A DNA stretch of 64,000 nucleotides from Oceanimonas pelagia (GCF_030849025.1 NZ_CP118224.1:3518501-3582500), one strand, 5' to 3'; shown: positions 1 to 8,438, counted from the stretch's first letter. Notes: generated by a model not told the origin, from the letters alone. Made by a program: numbers and translations.

Positions 1-795
1 CAGCCGGGGAATGCGCTGTTCATCCATCAGCCGCACCAGCAGGTGTTGCAGGGTCTGGGCCCGGCCCACCGCAAAGCTCGGGATCAGCAGCACACCGCCG
101 GCGGCGACGGTGTCGTTAACCACGCCGGCCAGTTGCTCGAGCGGGTCGCCCGGCTCGTGGCGGCGATCGCCATAGGTCGATTCCAGCAGCAGCAGATCCA
201 GTGCCGGCAGCGGCCGGGGCGGGCGCATAAACACATCGTCGGGCCGGCCCACGTCACCGGAAAAGCCCACCTTTTTGCCCTCGCATTCCAGGATCAGGCT
301 GCCGGCACCGAGAATATGCCCCGCCGGTTGCAGCCAGAAGCGCATGCCGCCCACCTGTCTGGGCTGGTCAAAGTCCAGCGGCCGGAACAGCGTCATGCTG
401 TGCTCGGCGGTTTTCTGGTCGTAGAGGGGGGCGGGTTTTTCATGTTTGCTGAGCCGGTGGCGGGCCAGATAGCCGGCGTCTTCTTCCTGCAGGTGGCCGC
501 TGTCCGACAGCAACACCTCGCACAGTGCCTGGGTGGCCGGATGGCAATACACCGGCCCCCGGTAGCCCTGCTTGTACAACACCGGAATATAGCCGGAATG
601 ATCCAGATGGGCGTGGGTCAGCACAATGGCGTCGAGACTGTTGATATCCAGCGGCAACGGCTGCCAGTTGCGCCGGCGCAGCCACTTGTAGCCCTGGTAC
701 AGGCCGCAGTCCACCAGGATCTGCCGGTTGTCGCAGCTCACCAGAAACTTGGAGCCGGTCACCGTCTGGGTGGCGCCGAGAAAGGTGATTTTCAT
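1..795 (-). CDS. MBL-fold beta-CASP metallo-hydrolase (partial, C-terminus outside window)
   Basis: I translated this myself because the gene runs off the left edge; 265 codons are present from ATG at 795. The N-terminus begins MKITFLGATQTVTGSKFLV, typical of the YSH1/CPSF-like RNA-specificity metallo-beta-lactamases. The zinc motif THAHLDHSG lies near residues 65-73. Further ligand regions are PAGHILGAGS, which carries the family His, SGDVG, which carries the metal Asp, and LLLESTYGDR, which opens the beta-CASP domain. Members act on RNA or other phosphodiesters. It is the last visible gene of a minus-strand operon starting at 3617, 26 bp after the VOC gene. Substrate is unknown. The end is missing only because of the window border. 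Confidence 0.88.
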   Translation of the reverse strand, partial: MKITFLGATQTVTGSKFLVSCDNRQILVDCGLYQGYKWLRRRNWQPLPLDINSLDAIVLTHAHLDHSGYIPVLYKQGYRGPVYCHPATQALCEVLLSDSGHLQEEDAGYLARHRLSKHEKPAPLYDQKTAEHSMTLFRPLDFDQPRQVGGMRFWLQPAGHILGAGSLILECEGKKVGFSGDVGRPDDVFMRPPRPLPALDLLLLESTYGDRRHEPGDPLEQLAGVVNDTVAAGGVLLIPSFAVGRAQTLQHLLVRLMDEQRIPRL

Positions 796-821
796 GGTTT
801 GCTCCCGTTATTCCGCTGCGT

Positions 822-1196
822 TCAGCGCTGGGAATGCAGGCCGATCATATTGCCTTCACTGTCGGTGATTAGGGCGATAAAACCGTAGGGGCCGATGGCA
901 AACTTGTCCCGCACCAGGCTACCACCCAGGCCGGTGGCACGCCCGGCGGGCACGGCGCAGTCGTTACAGTGCAGATACACCAGGGTGCCGCCGGGGCCCG
1001 GGCCGACCCCCTCCATTTTCACCAGGGCACCGCAGGCACCCCGGCCCTGCTCGTCACCGGGAAACAGCCACATTTCCGGCCAGTCACCTTCCACCTGTTC
1101 CATCGGCTCCAGCGTCATATCGAGCAATTGTTCATAAAAGGCACGGGCGCGGGCCAGATCGGCCACATAGATTTCAAACCAGACTACGGGGTTCAT
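822..1196 (-). CDS. VOC (glyoxalase/bleomycin-resistance fold) family protein
   Basis: 124 residues, the usual length of a single-domain vicinal-oxygen-chelate protein. It starts MNPVVWFEIYVADLARARAFYEQ, carries the paired beta-alpha-beta-beta-beta units, and ends with an ITDSEGNMIGLHS motif where the second-half metal or substrate Glu/His usually sits. A strong Shine-Dalgarno (AAAGGAGA) lies just upstream of the ATG. It sits 19 bp behind the PRPP-synthetase-like gene and 26 bp ahead of the metallo-hydrolase, so it is co-transcribed with them. The family includes lyases, dioxygenases and resistance proteins; nothing here fixes the substrate. Confidence 0.85.
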   Translation of the reverse strand: MNPVVWFEIYVADLARARAFYEQLLDMTLEPMEQVEGDWPEMWLFPGDEQGRGACGALVKMEGVGPGPGGTLVYLHCNDCAVPAGRATGLGGSLVRDKFAIGPYGFIALITDSEGNMIGLHSQR

Positions 1197-1215
1197 AAGT
1201 ATCTCCTTTAGAGGG

Positions 1216-2112
1216 TCAGAGAGTGCTGCTCAGTCGTCGCGCCGGGTCCAGCAGCAGGGGAGTGAGATCCAGCCCGTTGGACGGATGAGGCACCGAGTTG
1301 CTGGTGATCAGCCGGCTGACTCCGGCGTCCTGTAATTGGTCTTCGATATGGTCGGCAAACAGGCCGTGAATGGCGGCACATTCAATATGTTCAATGCCGG
1401 CGGCGGTAAGGGCGTGAGCACACCGCAGCATGGTCTGCCCGCTGGAAATCACGTCGTCCACCATAATGGCGCTATGCCGGCGCCAGGCGGACAAGTCCGG
1501 CAGATGCACCAGCACGTCCCGGTCGCCCCGGCGCTGCTTGCGGCCCACCACGTAAGGATGACCACTGGCCGCCGCCAGCGCCGACACCCATTGCTCGCTC
1601 TCGGTGTCGGGTCCCACCAGCAGCAGGGGATCGCGGCGGGCCCTGAGCCAGCCGGCCAGCAGCGGCACGGCGTGCGCGGCGGTGGCGGGAATGGAGTAGA
1701 TCTCGCCGAGGGCATGGTAGCGGTGCAGGTGCGGATCCACCGTCAGCAGCCAGTCGAAGCGCTCGGAGACAAGCCGGGCAAAGCTGCGGGAAGTGACCGC
1801 TTCACCGGGGTGAAAACGGGTGTCCTGACGCATGTAGCACAGATAGGGCGCAATCAGCCCCACCCGGCCGGCCCCCAGCTCTCTCAGGGTGTCGCACAGA
1901 AAGCACAGGGGCAGAAAGCGTGTATCCGGACGGGACAGGTCCGCCAGTATCATCACCGGCTGCCCCGGCGCAATGCGCGACAACACCCGCAGATAGCTTT
2001 CGCCATCGGGAAAGCGGCGAACTTCCAGTTCGCCGGCGGTGGCGGGCAGGGCCCGGCACAGGGGCGCGAGCAGGGTGTGCCCCCCGGGCAGCGCAAACAG
2101 CAGCGGAGTCAT
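1216..2112 (-). CDS. Ribose-phosphate pyrophosphokinase-like protein (divergent Prs)
   Basis: 298 residues from ATG at 2112, which overlaps the stop of the upstream gene by 4 bp (ATGA) with GGAGAG as ribosome site. Prs landmarks in order are FPDGES (35-40), YMRQD (93-97), DPHLHR (126-131), KQRRGD (192-197) and the PRPP-binding stretch VDDVISSGQT (218-227). It is slightly shorter than the bacterial housekeeping enzyme (about 315). The Asp-His pair of the ATP/ribose motif is kept, but the surrounding DLHADQ-type sequence is changed. It probably makes or handles PRPP or a related pentose phosphate alongside the AMP-phosphorylase-type partner. It is unlikely to be the cell's main Prs. A longer reading frame upstream of the ATG belongs to the overlap, not to the gene. 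Confidence 0.85.
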   Translation of the reverse strand: MTPLLFALPGGHTLLAPLCRALPATAGELEVRRFPDGESYLRVLSRIAPGQPVMILADLSRPDTRFLPLCFLCDTLRELGAGRVGLIAPYLCYMRQDTRFHPGEAVTSRSFARLVSERFDWLLTVDPHLHRYHALGEIYSIPATAAHAVPLLAGWLRARRDPLLLVGPDTESEQWVSALAAASGHPYVVGRKQRRGDRDVLVHLPDLSAWRRHSAIMVDDVISSGQTMLRCAHALTAAGIEHIECAAIHGLFADHIEDQLQDAGVSRLITSNSVPHPSNGLDLTPLLLDPARRLSSTL

Positions 2113-3617
2113 GGTGACTCTCCGATCATAAACAGGTCGTGGTTGTGGGCGTAGTAGTCGGCGGCGTAGTCCAGCTCGCCCTGGCTGTCGGCGTAGAGGG
2201 TAAACAGCGGTTGACCCATGGCCAGGGCCTGGCCCAGCTTGGCATGCAGCCGCAGGCCGGCGGCGGGACTGTTGGGGGCGCCGGCCAGCTTGGCCAGCCG
2301 GGCCAGGCGGCGGTTGTCCATGGCCAGCAGGGTGCCGCTGCGGCGGGCACCCAGTTGCAGCGAGCAGACCGCCTCGGGAATGGGTTTCAGGCCGCCCTGG
2401 GCCTCGCAAATACGCTGAAACTGCGCCCAGGCCCGGCCCGACTGCAGCAGCTCGCGGGCGAGAGTCGTGGTTTCTGGCAGCTCGCCCTGGCCCGCCATAT
2501 TCAGCAGGTGGGCCGTCAGAAACAGCGCCCGCTCGCGCAGATCGGCCGGTGCCCCGGGCTGGCATTGCAGCACCGTCAGCACGTCTTTGGCCTCCTGGGC
2601 CGGGCCAATGCCATAGCCGATGGCTTCAACCCCTTCGGTGATCAGGCAGCGCACCTGCAGCTGCAGCGTCCGGCCCACGGTTTCAAACAGATGCGCCATG
2701 CTCTCGGCGTCGTGCTGGCTGCGCACCTTGGCGGTGGGCCCCACCGGGATGTCGATCAGCGCATGGGTGGAGCCGGCGGCGATTTTCTTCGACAGCACCG
2801 ACGCCACCATCTGGCCGGTGCCGTCTATGTCCAGCGCCCGTTCAATGCGAATGAGCATGTCGTCGGCCGGGCTCAGGTTGACGGCGCCGCCCCAGGCCAG
2901 GCAGGCGTTGGCCCGGCGCACCGTGGCCTGAATGTCGGCCAGATCCAGGTGTACCCGGGTCAGTACCTCCATGGTGTCGGCGGTGCCGGCGGGGGAGGTG
3001 ATGGCCCGGGACGAGGTTTTGGCCATGATGAGGCCGGCGGCGCTGGCAATGGCCACTACGATGGGGGTGGTACGGTTGCCCGGAATGCCGCCAATGCAGT
3101 GCTTGTCCACCAGTTGCAACCGGTCGGGCCAGGTCAGGCGCTTGCCGCTGTCCACCATGGCCTGGGTGAGGGCGGTGACTTCACCGGTATCAAGCCGCTC
3201 CACGCAGGCGGTGAGAAAGGCGGCAATCTGCATGTCGGAATAGCGGTGCTGGCTGATATCGGCAATGATGTCGTTCATCTCCCGCTTCGACAGGGTGTTG
3301 CCGTACATCTTCTTGCGCACCGCGCTCATGGAATGCAGCACCGGAGCATGGCGCACCGTGACCGCTTCGTCACCGCTCAGGGCCAGGCGCTCCCAGGCGA
3401 TGCGGGAAAAGCCGATGTGCCGGGCCGGCAGTACCTCGTTGGTGACCACGTTCAGGGTGGCGATCAGGCTGCGTTCTTGCACACACACCAGAATGCGGGT
3501 ATTGGCAATAAATCCCTCGGCCCGGCACACTTCGCTGTCGGCACGAATAAACACCACCGGCTCCTGGTGGGTGTCGATGCCCATCTGAAGGGCACGCAGA
3601 GGGAGAATGGCAGCCAC
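2109..3617 (-). CDS. Thymidine phosphorylase family protein of the AMP phosphorylase type
   Basis: 502 residues. Ordinary DeoA is about 440; the extra roughly 85 N-terminal residues (LPLRALQMGIDTHQEPVVFI onward) match the additional domain of archaeal-type AMP phosphorylase. Phosphate and base-binding signatures of that subgroup are clear: DKHCIGGIPGNRTTP (171-185) and SSRAITSPAGTADTMEVL (202-219). Family knowledge: AMPpase converts NMP plus phosphate to base plus ribose 1,5-bisphosphate. The start is GTG at 3617, preferred because it precedes the first conserved strand and an in-frame stop lies just upstream; no strong Shine-Dalgarno is visible. It is the first gene of the operon with the Prs-like gene. 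Confidence 0.88.
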   Translation of the reverse strand: MAAILPLRALQMGIDTHQEPVVFIRADSEVCRAEGFIANTRILVCVQERSLIATLNVVTNEVLPARHIGFSRIAWERLALSGDEAVTVRHAPVLHSMSAVRKKMYGNTLSKREMNDIIADISQHRYSDMQIAAFLTACVERLDTGEVTALTQAMVDSGKRLTWPDRLQLVDKHCIGGIPGNRTTPIVVAIASAAGLIMAKTSSRAITSPAGTADTMEVLTRVHLDLADIQATVRRANACLAWGGAVNLSPADDMLIRIERALDIDGTGQMVASVLSKKIAAGSTHALIDIPVGPTAKVRSQHDAESMAHLFETVGRTLQLQVRCLITEGVEAIGYGIGPAQEAKDVLTVLQCQPGAPADLRERALFLTAHLLNMAGQGELPETTTLARELLQSGRAWAQFQRICEAQGGLKPIPEAVCSLQLGARRSGTLLAMDNRRLARLAKLAGAPNSPAAGLRLHAKLGQALAMGQPLFTLYADSQGELDYAADYYAHNHDLFMIGESP

Positions 3618-3721
3618 GCAGGTTGTCCGAAAATGAGTGGTGTTTAAAGCCTAGCCGCCGGCCCGGGTTTTCGCCGTCTACACTTGGGCAGGATTGCCTT
3701 TTGCAGGAGGAAGCGACTCTG

Positions 3722-4456
3722 ATGTTAAGGCCCCGCGTTACTCCCAGCCGGTTACAGCACCAGCATCAGCCGCTGGCCGGCAACAGCCTGGGTGTGCTGT
3801 GCTGGAACGTCCAGAAGCTGACCCGGGAGCCGCATTTTCAGCATGGCCTCGCCATGCTGACCGAGCGTTACGCCACCAGCCTGCTGTTGTTGCAGGAGGC
3901 CCGGCTGGCGCCCATGGGGGATCCCTGGCTGGAGGACTGGTCCTGGGCGGTGTCACCCAACATGCAGACCCGCACTCATCTGTTTGGCGTGCTCACCGCC
4001 GGCCAGTGTGCCTTTGACGATGTGCGGCCGTTGCTCAGCCAGAGCCGGGAGCTGCGCTTTGCCACGCACAAAAGCCTGATCCTCACCCGCCATCCGCTGC
4101 CCGGCGACGGTGTGCTGCTGGTGGTGAATATGCACGCCATCAACTTTGTGCATGCGGGGCTGTTTCTGAAGGAAATGGAGCTGTTGCGGGCCGAGTTGCT
4201 GCGCCATGCCGGTCCGCTGATCGTGGCCGGCGACTTTAATGTGTGGAGCCGCCAGCGGCGGCTTTACCTGCGCCGCTTCTGCCGGGCCGTGGGCCTGCGT
4301 CAGGCGGTGATGGAAAATGCCCACCATGTGAAGAGCTACCTGCACCAACCCCTGGATTTTATCTTTTACCGGGATCTTTACCTGCGCTCGGCCGAGGCCA
4401 TTAACATGCCCGGCGTCTCCGATCACAACCCCATCTATGCTCGTTTTTTGCTGTAG
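3722..4456 (+). CDS. Endonuclease/exonuclease/phosphatase (EEP) family protein
   Basis: 244 residues from ATG at 3722, chosen because AGGAGG lies at 3705-3710; a longer frame reaching 3623 would run into the divergent gene's start region. EEP motifs occur in order: CWNVQK (27-32), LLLQEA with the metal Glu (55-60), NMHAI (136-140), GDFNVW (170-175), LDFIFYR (211-217) and SDHNP with the catalytic His (233-237). All catalytic positions of the Mg-dependent phosphodiesterase fold are present. No signal peptide is evident, so it is probably cytoplasmic. Members cleave DNA, RNA, lipids or inositol phosphates; the substrate cannot be told. It is divergent from the AMP-phosphorylase operon. Confidence 0.85.
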   Translation: MLRPRVTPSRLQHQHQPLAGNSLGVLCWNVQKLTREPHFQHGLAMLTERYATSLLLLQEARLAPMGDPWLEDWSWAVSPNMQTRTHLFGVLTAGQCAFDDVRPLLSQSRELRFATHKSLILTRHPLPGDGVLLVVNMHAINFVHAGLFLKEMELLRAELLRHAGPLIVAGDFNVWSRQRRLYLRRFCRAVGLRQAVMENAHHVKSYLHQPLDFIFYRDLYLRSAEAINMPGVSDHNPIYARFLL

Positions 4457-4849
4457 TTCGGCATCCGCGCCGCGAAAAAGCGGTTATCGTGAGGTTTTTT
4501 GCGGTAATCATTTAGTTAAAAACGTTACTAAATACGTGAGGAGCTTACCAAGCGACAGGGTTTGCCCCAGCATAATTCACTTTTTTGTCTTCCTGGTCAG
4601 GTTTTATCTTTTGCGCCGGGCTGGCTTGTCGTAACAACGGGGTTCCTTCATGGCCGGTGTCGCAAAAATTGCGTTGATTTACACTTTGTGTACATTTTTA
4701 ATGTGTTTTGTGTCCAAAGTTTGAGGTGTAGGATTTATCTCGTTCGCAGGGCGAAGGGCCCCGGCGCCAGCCGCACCCGTGAACCTTTTATCGCAGTGGT
4801 CACGCAAGCGCGGGCCAACACATAAAGCACATTAAGAAGGAATATAAAG
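4457..4849. other. 393-bp gene-free upstream region
   Basis: No convincing coding frame. It contains a short hairpin after the EEP gene (CCGC/GCGG arms at about 4468-4481, with a T-run further on), a small inverted repeat TACAC-TTT-GTGTA at 4680-4692 that could be a regulator site or part of a promoter, and an AT-rich 5' half against a GC-rich 3' half. The length suggests a regulated promoter or long leader for the small secreted protein gene that follows. Confidence 0.4.
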
Positions 4850-5146
4850 ATGCAAAAAGCCAAATGGGTTATTTCCGCTGCTGCTCTGGTACTTGCCGCT
4901 TCCGCCAACGCCGGTTTCGGTGGCAACTACTCCTACAACAACAGCTACAGCAATGACTACGCCGATGTCCAGGTAAGCAAGACCGTATCCGAAGACGGCA
5001 CCGTCTCGTTCACCAAGACAGTGACCAAGGCCAACGGCGAAACCTACACCTACACCGTTGACAAGCAGGTTTCTGAGGATGGCGTCACCATCAACAAGAA
5101 TGTGAACGGCAACGAATACTCTTACAAAAAAAGCTTTTCCCGTTAA
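4850..5146 (+). CDS. Small secreted Tyr/Asn/Thr-rich protein with an internal repeat
   Basis: 98 residues. A clear signal peptide (MQKAKWVISAAALVLAASANA, cleavage about residue 21) is followed by a Gly/Asn/Tyr/Ser-rich stretch and two related units, each opening VSEDG. The first unit contains SFTKTVTKANGETYTYT and the second ends NGNEYSYKKS. The alternating polar/aromatic pattern suggests beta-strands. The Shine-Dalgarno AAGAAGGAA precedes the ATG and an intrinsic terminator follows 31 bp after the stop, so it is a single-gene unit. I do not recognise the family; it is most likely periplasmic, extracellular or surface-associated. Confidence 0.75.
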   Translation: MQKAKWVISAAALVLAASANAGFGGNYSYNNSYSNDYADVQVSKTVSEDGTVSFTKTVTKANGETYTYTVDKQVSEDGVTINKNVNGNEYSYKKSFSR

Positions 5147-5176
5147 TTGCAACCGTCACTTACTGACGGCTCAAGG

Positions 5177-5203
5177 AGGGTGCTGTTATCAGCACCCTTT
5201 TTT
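5177..5203 (+). terminator. Intrinsic terminator after the small secreted protein gene
   Basis: Perfect 9-bp stem AGGGTGCTG / CAGCACCCT with a TTAT loop, followed by five T. A weaker hairpin, CCGTCA/TGACGG, lies just upstream at about 5153-5169. Confidence 0.9.
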
Positions 5204-5222
5204 CATGTTTTTCCGGTAGACA

Positions 5223-6227
5223 GTGATGACGCGCGCAATCCTTTCCCTTCTTCTTTTTACCGGTTCGGCCATGGCCGTGACCTGGAGTACGGACGATCAT
5301 CGGCAGGTGCTGGAGCTGCACGGCAAAATTGAGCAGAACCTGGGGGCCCTGGGTTATCAGCCGGGTTACAGGGCCGAATCCTTTGGCGGCGATACTCATG
5401 CCTCGGTGGGCCTGTCCGGTGCCGGCCGGCTCAATTCCGATGTGATCCTGATCGGCGAGCTGAGCTGGGATCTGGTGAATGACAGCCGTTACGGTGACCA
5501 CATTTACTCGGACGAAGCCTGGCTGGGGGTGCGCATCAGGGATGATCTGGAGCTGACCGTCGGGCGCAGCGACAGCCCCTTTAACCAGCTGCGGGACAAG
5601 ACCGATGTGTTCAATCTGTTCGGTGGCAATGCCTATGCCTATCTGGTGGACGGTACCCTGGATGATCAGCTCAAGGTGACCTGGGCCGGCGATGGCTGGG
5701 ATTTGCGCGCCGGTTATGCCGCTAACGATGCCAACAGGCAGGACGACAATGAAGATACCAAGGTCCGGTATGGCGGCTCTGTGGGTTATCAGGCCCAGAA
5801 TGGCCTGGGAGCCGTGGTGGCTTACGACAACAAGCGGGAAGGCAGCCCGCACAGCGATGTCAGCAATATGGCGGTGGGGCTGAGTTACCAGAGCCCCGGC
5901 GGTTTTTATGCCGCGGTAACCCGGGGGCGAACCGATTTTCAGCATAACTGGCAGGTGTATTCCCTGAAGGATCAGCGTTTCTACAACATGAGAAGGGTGG
6001 ATTACTGGGAATCGGTTCTCTCCTACTCCCGTGAAAACATGGCGTTTGGCGTGGGGTACAGCCGGCAGAGTCTGCGTGAGGCCGCGCACCTGCACTGGGT
6101 GGATGAATATATTCTGGCCACCGAATATTACCTGATGCCCAAGGCCAAGGTATATGCGGAGCTGCTGCTGAACAGAATGGACGGCCAGGACAACCTTTAC
6201 GGCGTGGGATTGCAGTATTACTTCTGA
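5223..6227 (+). CDS. Outer-membrane porin
   Basis: 334 residues with signal peptide MTRAILSLLLFTGSAMA, then alternating amphipathic beta-strands rich in Gly, Tyr and Asp, e.g. WLGVRIRDDLELTVGRSDSPF. The C-terminus LQYYF ends in Phe, the outer-membrane assembly signal. This is the layout and length of gram-negative general porins, which form trimeric channels for small hydrophilic solutes. Start ATG 5223 has little Shine-Dalgarno but is the only start giving a proper signal peptide. It follows an intrinsic terminator, so it needs its own promoter or readthrough. It is convergent with the BCCT gene. Confidence 0.85.
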   Translation: MMTRAILSLLLFTGSAMAVTWSTDDHRQVLELHGKIEQNLGALGYQPGYRAESFGGDTHASVGLSGAGRLNSDVILIGELSWDLVNDSRYGDHIYSDEAWLGVRIRDDLELTVGRSDSPFNQLRDKTDVFNLFGGNAYAYLVDGTLDDQLKVTWAGDGWDLRAGYAANDANRQDDNEDTKVRYGGSVGYQAQNGLGAVVAYDNKREGSPHSDVSNMAVGLSYQSPGGFYAAVTRGRTDFQHNWQVYSLKDQRFYNMRRVDYWESVLSYSRENMAFGVGYSRQSLREAAHLHWVDEYILATEYYLMPKAKVYAELLLNRMDGQDNLYGVGLQYYF

Positions 6228-6232
6228 TCCAG

Positions 6233-6262
6233 GCCGGTGGCGCTCGCACCGGCGCCACCGGC
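6233..6262. terminator. GC-rich hairpin between convergent porin and BCCT genes
   Basis: A 10-bp perfect stem (GCCGGTGGCG / CGCCACCGGC) with a 10-nt loop lies between two convergent genes. There is no T-run on either side, so it may be a processing or pausing structure rather than a true terminator. Confidence 0.4.
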
Positions 6263-6270
6263 TGGCCGGC

Positions 6271-7836
6271 TCAGGCCAGCGGCCGTGACGCCGCCACCTC
6301 ACCCCGGGGCGCTTCGGTGACAATGCCCTGCTCATAGGCCATGGCGTGGGCCATGCGCGGGCCGGTCCAGAGCACCGGCAGCAGCAGCAGCGACACCGGC
6401 GCCGCGGTGATCACGATAAAGGACTGCAGCGCATTGATGCCGCCTTCGCCCATGCGCAGCAGCACCGCCGCCACCAGCCCCATGGTCAGGGCCCAGAAAA
6501 TGCGCTGGCGGGTACGCGGCGTGTGGTCGCCGCTGATCGCCATGGCGATGGAATAGGCCATGGAGTCGCCGGTGGTAGCCACAAAGATCACCGTGAGCAC
6601 CAGGAAGGCGGGCACCATCAGCTCGGCCAGGGGCAGTTGCTGGGTCACCGCCAGCAGGGCCGCGGGCAGGCCGCTTTCCTGCAGCGGACCGGATACCACG
6701 CCGGCGGCGGCCTGCTCGTAGAAGATGCCGGCGCCGCCGATGCTGGAGAACCAGAAGTTGGTGACCAGCGGGGCCATGATGGCCACCGCCATCACCAGCT
6801 CGCGCAGGGAGCGGCCCCGGGAGATACGGGCGATAAACAGCGCCATCATGGGGCCGTAGCCGATAAACCAGCCCCAGAAGAACAGGGTCCACCAGCCCAG
6901 CCAGGCATCGTCCTGCCGGTTCAGGGCCATGGGCATAAAGTCCTGCAGATACAGGCCCATGCCATTGAGGAAGGCATCGATAATAAAGTTGCCCGGGCCG
7001 GCCAGCAGAATGATGGCCAGCAGCACCACCGCCAGCACCACGTTGGCGCTGGAGAGCCACTGAATGCCCTTTTCAATGCCGGTAGAGGCCGACAGGGTGT
7101 AAATGGCCACCAGACCGCCGAGAATCGCCAGTTGCAGGCCGTAGTTGTTTTCCCAGCCCAGCAGCGCCTCAAAACTGAAACCCAGCTGGGTGGCGAGAAA
7201 ACCGATGGGGCCAATGGTGCCGGCGGCCACCGCAATAATGGAGACCACGTCGGCCAGGGTGCCCAGCCAGTGGCGTTCCACCCTGTCGCCCAGCAGCGGA
7301 TAGAGCAGGGTGCGCGGGCGCATGGCCAGGCCCTTGTGATAGTGGGCGTACACCACCACGATGGCCGACAGGGTGCCGAGTGCCGCCCAGGCCAGAAACC
7401 CCCAGTGCATAAAGCTTTGCGCCAGCGCGGCGGACACCGGCGAGGCGCCTCCGTCCGCCCCGGCAAACAGCGGCGGTGTGGTCACATAGTGATACATGGG
7501 CTCGGCGGCGGACCAGAACACACCGCCGCCGGCCAGCAGGGTGCACATGATCACCGCCAGCCAGCGGAAGGTGGAGCTGTCGGGGGCCACGTTGCCGCCC
7601 AGGCGAATGTCGCCGTAGCGGGTGAACCCCAGTACCAGGGCGATCACCAGATTGGCCAGCATCCATACCTGCCACAGCGGACCAAAGACATCAATGGTCC
7701 AGGCAAAGCCCTGGTTGATCCATCGGGTCATCTGTGACAGGTCGAAAAAGGCGAGGATTACGAAGAGGAGCAGGAAGCCGCCACTCAGGCCGGCCACCAG
7801 CCTTTGTTCATTAAGGCTGAGGTTGGAAACTTTCAT
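6271..7836 (-). CDS. BCCT family betaine/carnitine/choline transporter
   Basis: 521 residues from ATG at 7836 (MKVSNLSLNEQ); a TTG 11 codons further upstream is possible but poorer. About 12 hydrophobic membrane segments are present. The BCCT core is visible: WTLFFWGWFIGYGPMMALFIARISRGRSLRELV, matching the conserved Trp-rich segment of TM8, and the earlier segment with SAAEPMYHY. Family role: Na+- or H+-coupled uptake of quaternary ammonium osmolytes. It lacks the long C-terminal osmosensor tail of BetP. It stands alone, divergent from nothing close, consistent with osmoprotectant uptake in a marine bacterium. Confidence 0.9.
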   Translation of the reverse strand: MKVSNLSLNEQRLVAGLSGGFLLLFVILAFFDLSQMTRWINQGFAWTIDVFGPLWQVWMLANLVIALVLGFTRYGDIRLGGNVAPDSSTFRWLAVIMCTLLAGGGVFWSAAEPMYHYVTTPPLFAGADGGASPVSAALAQSFMHWGFLAWAALGTLSAIVVVYAHYHKGLAMRPRTLLYPLLGDRVERHWLGTLADVVSIIAVAAGTIGPIGFLATQLGFSFEALLGWENNYGLQLAILGGLVAIYTLSASTGIEKGIQWLSSANVVLAVVLLAIILLAGPGNFIIDAFLNGMGLYLQDFMPMALNRQDDAWLGWWTLFFWGWFIGYGPMMALFIARISRGRSLRELVMAVAIMAPLVTNFWFSSIGGAGIFYEQAAAGVVSGPLQESGLPAALLAVTQQLPLAELMVPAFLVLTVIFVATTGDSMAYSIAMAISGDHTPRTRQRIFWALTMGLVAAVLLRMGEGGINALQSFIVITAAPVSLLLLPVLWTGPRMAHAMAYEQGIVTEAPRGEVAASRPLA

Positions 7837-7985
7837 CAATTCACTTTGTTCAATGCATGAACGCGCCAATTGTACGGAAAAGGCGCTAAAAAGTGAAATT
7901 TAATTAGAATGCAAAACAAACCGCCGGCATGGTCCGTTTGAAACATAACGGCGGAAAAGTGAGTAATTTGCGTTATAAATTACTG

Positions 7986-8438
7986 TTAATCAGGGTTTTT
8001 TGTTGAGTTTGTGTGGTCATGTTGCAGCGCCTTTTTCATGTGCACGTGCACGATGCCTGCATCAAGAAATTCGTCTCCGTAAGGAGTGAAGCCCAGCTTC
8101 CGGTAAAAGCCGGTAGCGTATTTCTGCGCGCCCAGCCAGACGCGATCCAGCCCCCGCCGGGCGGCCTCGTCCACCAGCGCCTGCACCACCCTGGCTCCCA
8201 GCCCCAGCCCTCGACACTCCTTGCGCACGGCAATGCGGCCGATATGGCCGTCGGCCAGCATGCGGCCGGTGCCGGCCCACTGGCCGTCGATGCTCAGCAG
8301 CACGTGAATGGCATCGTCGTCGAGGCCGTCAAATTCCAGCTCCGGGCTGATGTGCTGCTCTTCAATAAACACGGCATTGCGCACGGCGCGAATGGCCGGC
8401 TGATGCTCGTTATCAAAGGGCACGAGTTGAATGTGCAT
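7986..8438 (-). CDS. GNAT family N-acetyltransferase
   Basis: 150 residues. The acetyl-CoA binding motif A is complete (GRIAVRKECRGLGLGARVVQALVDEA, residues about 66-91, with the R-x-x-G-x-G turn). Motif B is LGAQKYATGFYRKLGFTPYGDEF. The pattern resembles the ElaA/YjaB-type general acetyltransferases, with FIEEQ near the N-terminus. Substrate is unknown. It is in the same direction as the ADP-ribosylglycohydrolase-like gene 35 bp upstream, so the two may be co-transcribed. Confidence 0.88.
   Translation of the reverse strand: MHIQLVPFDNEHQPAIRAVRNAVFIEEQHISPELEFDGLDDDAIHVLLSIDGQWAGTGRMLADGHIGRIAVRKECRGLGLGARVVQALVDEAARRGLDRVWLGAQKYATGFYRKLGFTPYGDEFLDAGIVHVHMKKALQHDHTNSTKNPD

Noticed and set aside
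2113-2565. Possible 150-residue N-terminal extension of the Prs-like gene
   Set aside because: It lies wholly inside the AMP-phosphorylase-type gene and has no resemblance to Prs; the ATG at 2112 has a ribosome site and the correct first motif.
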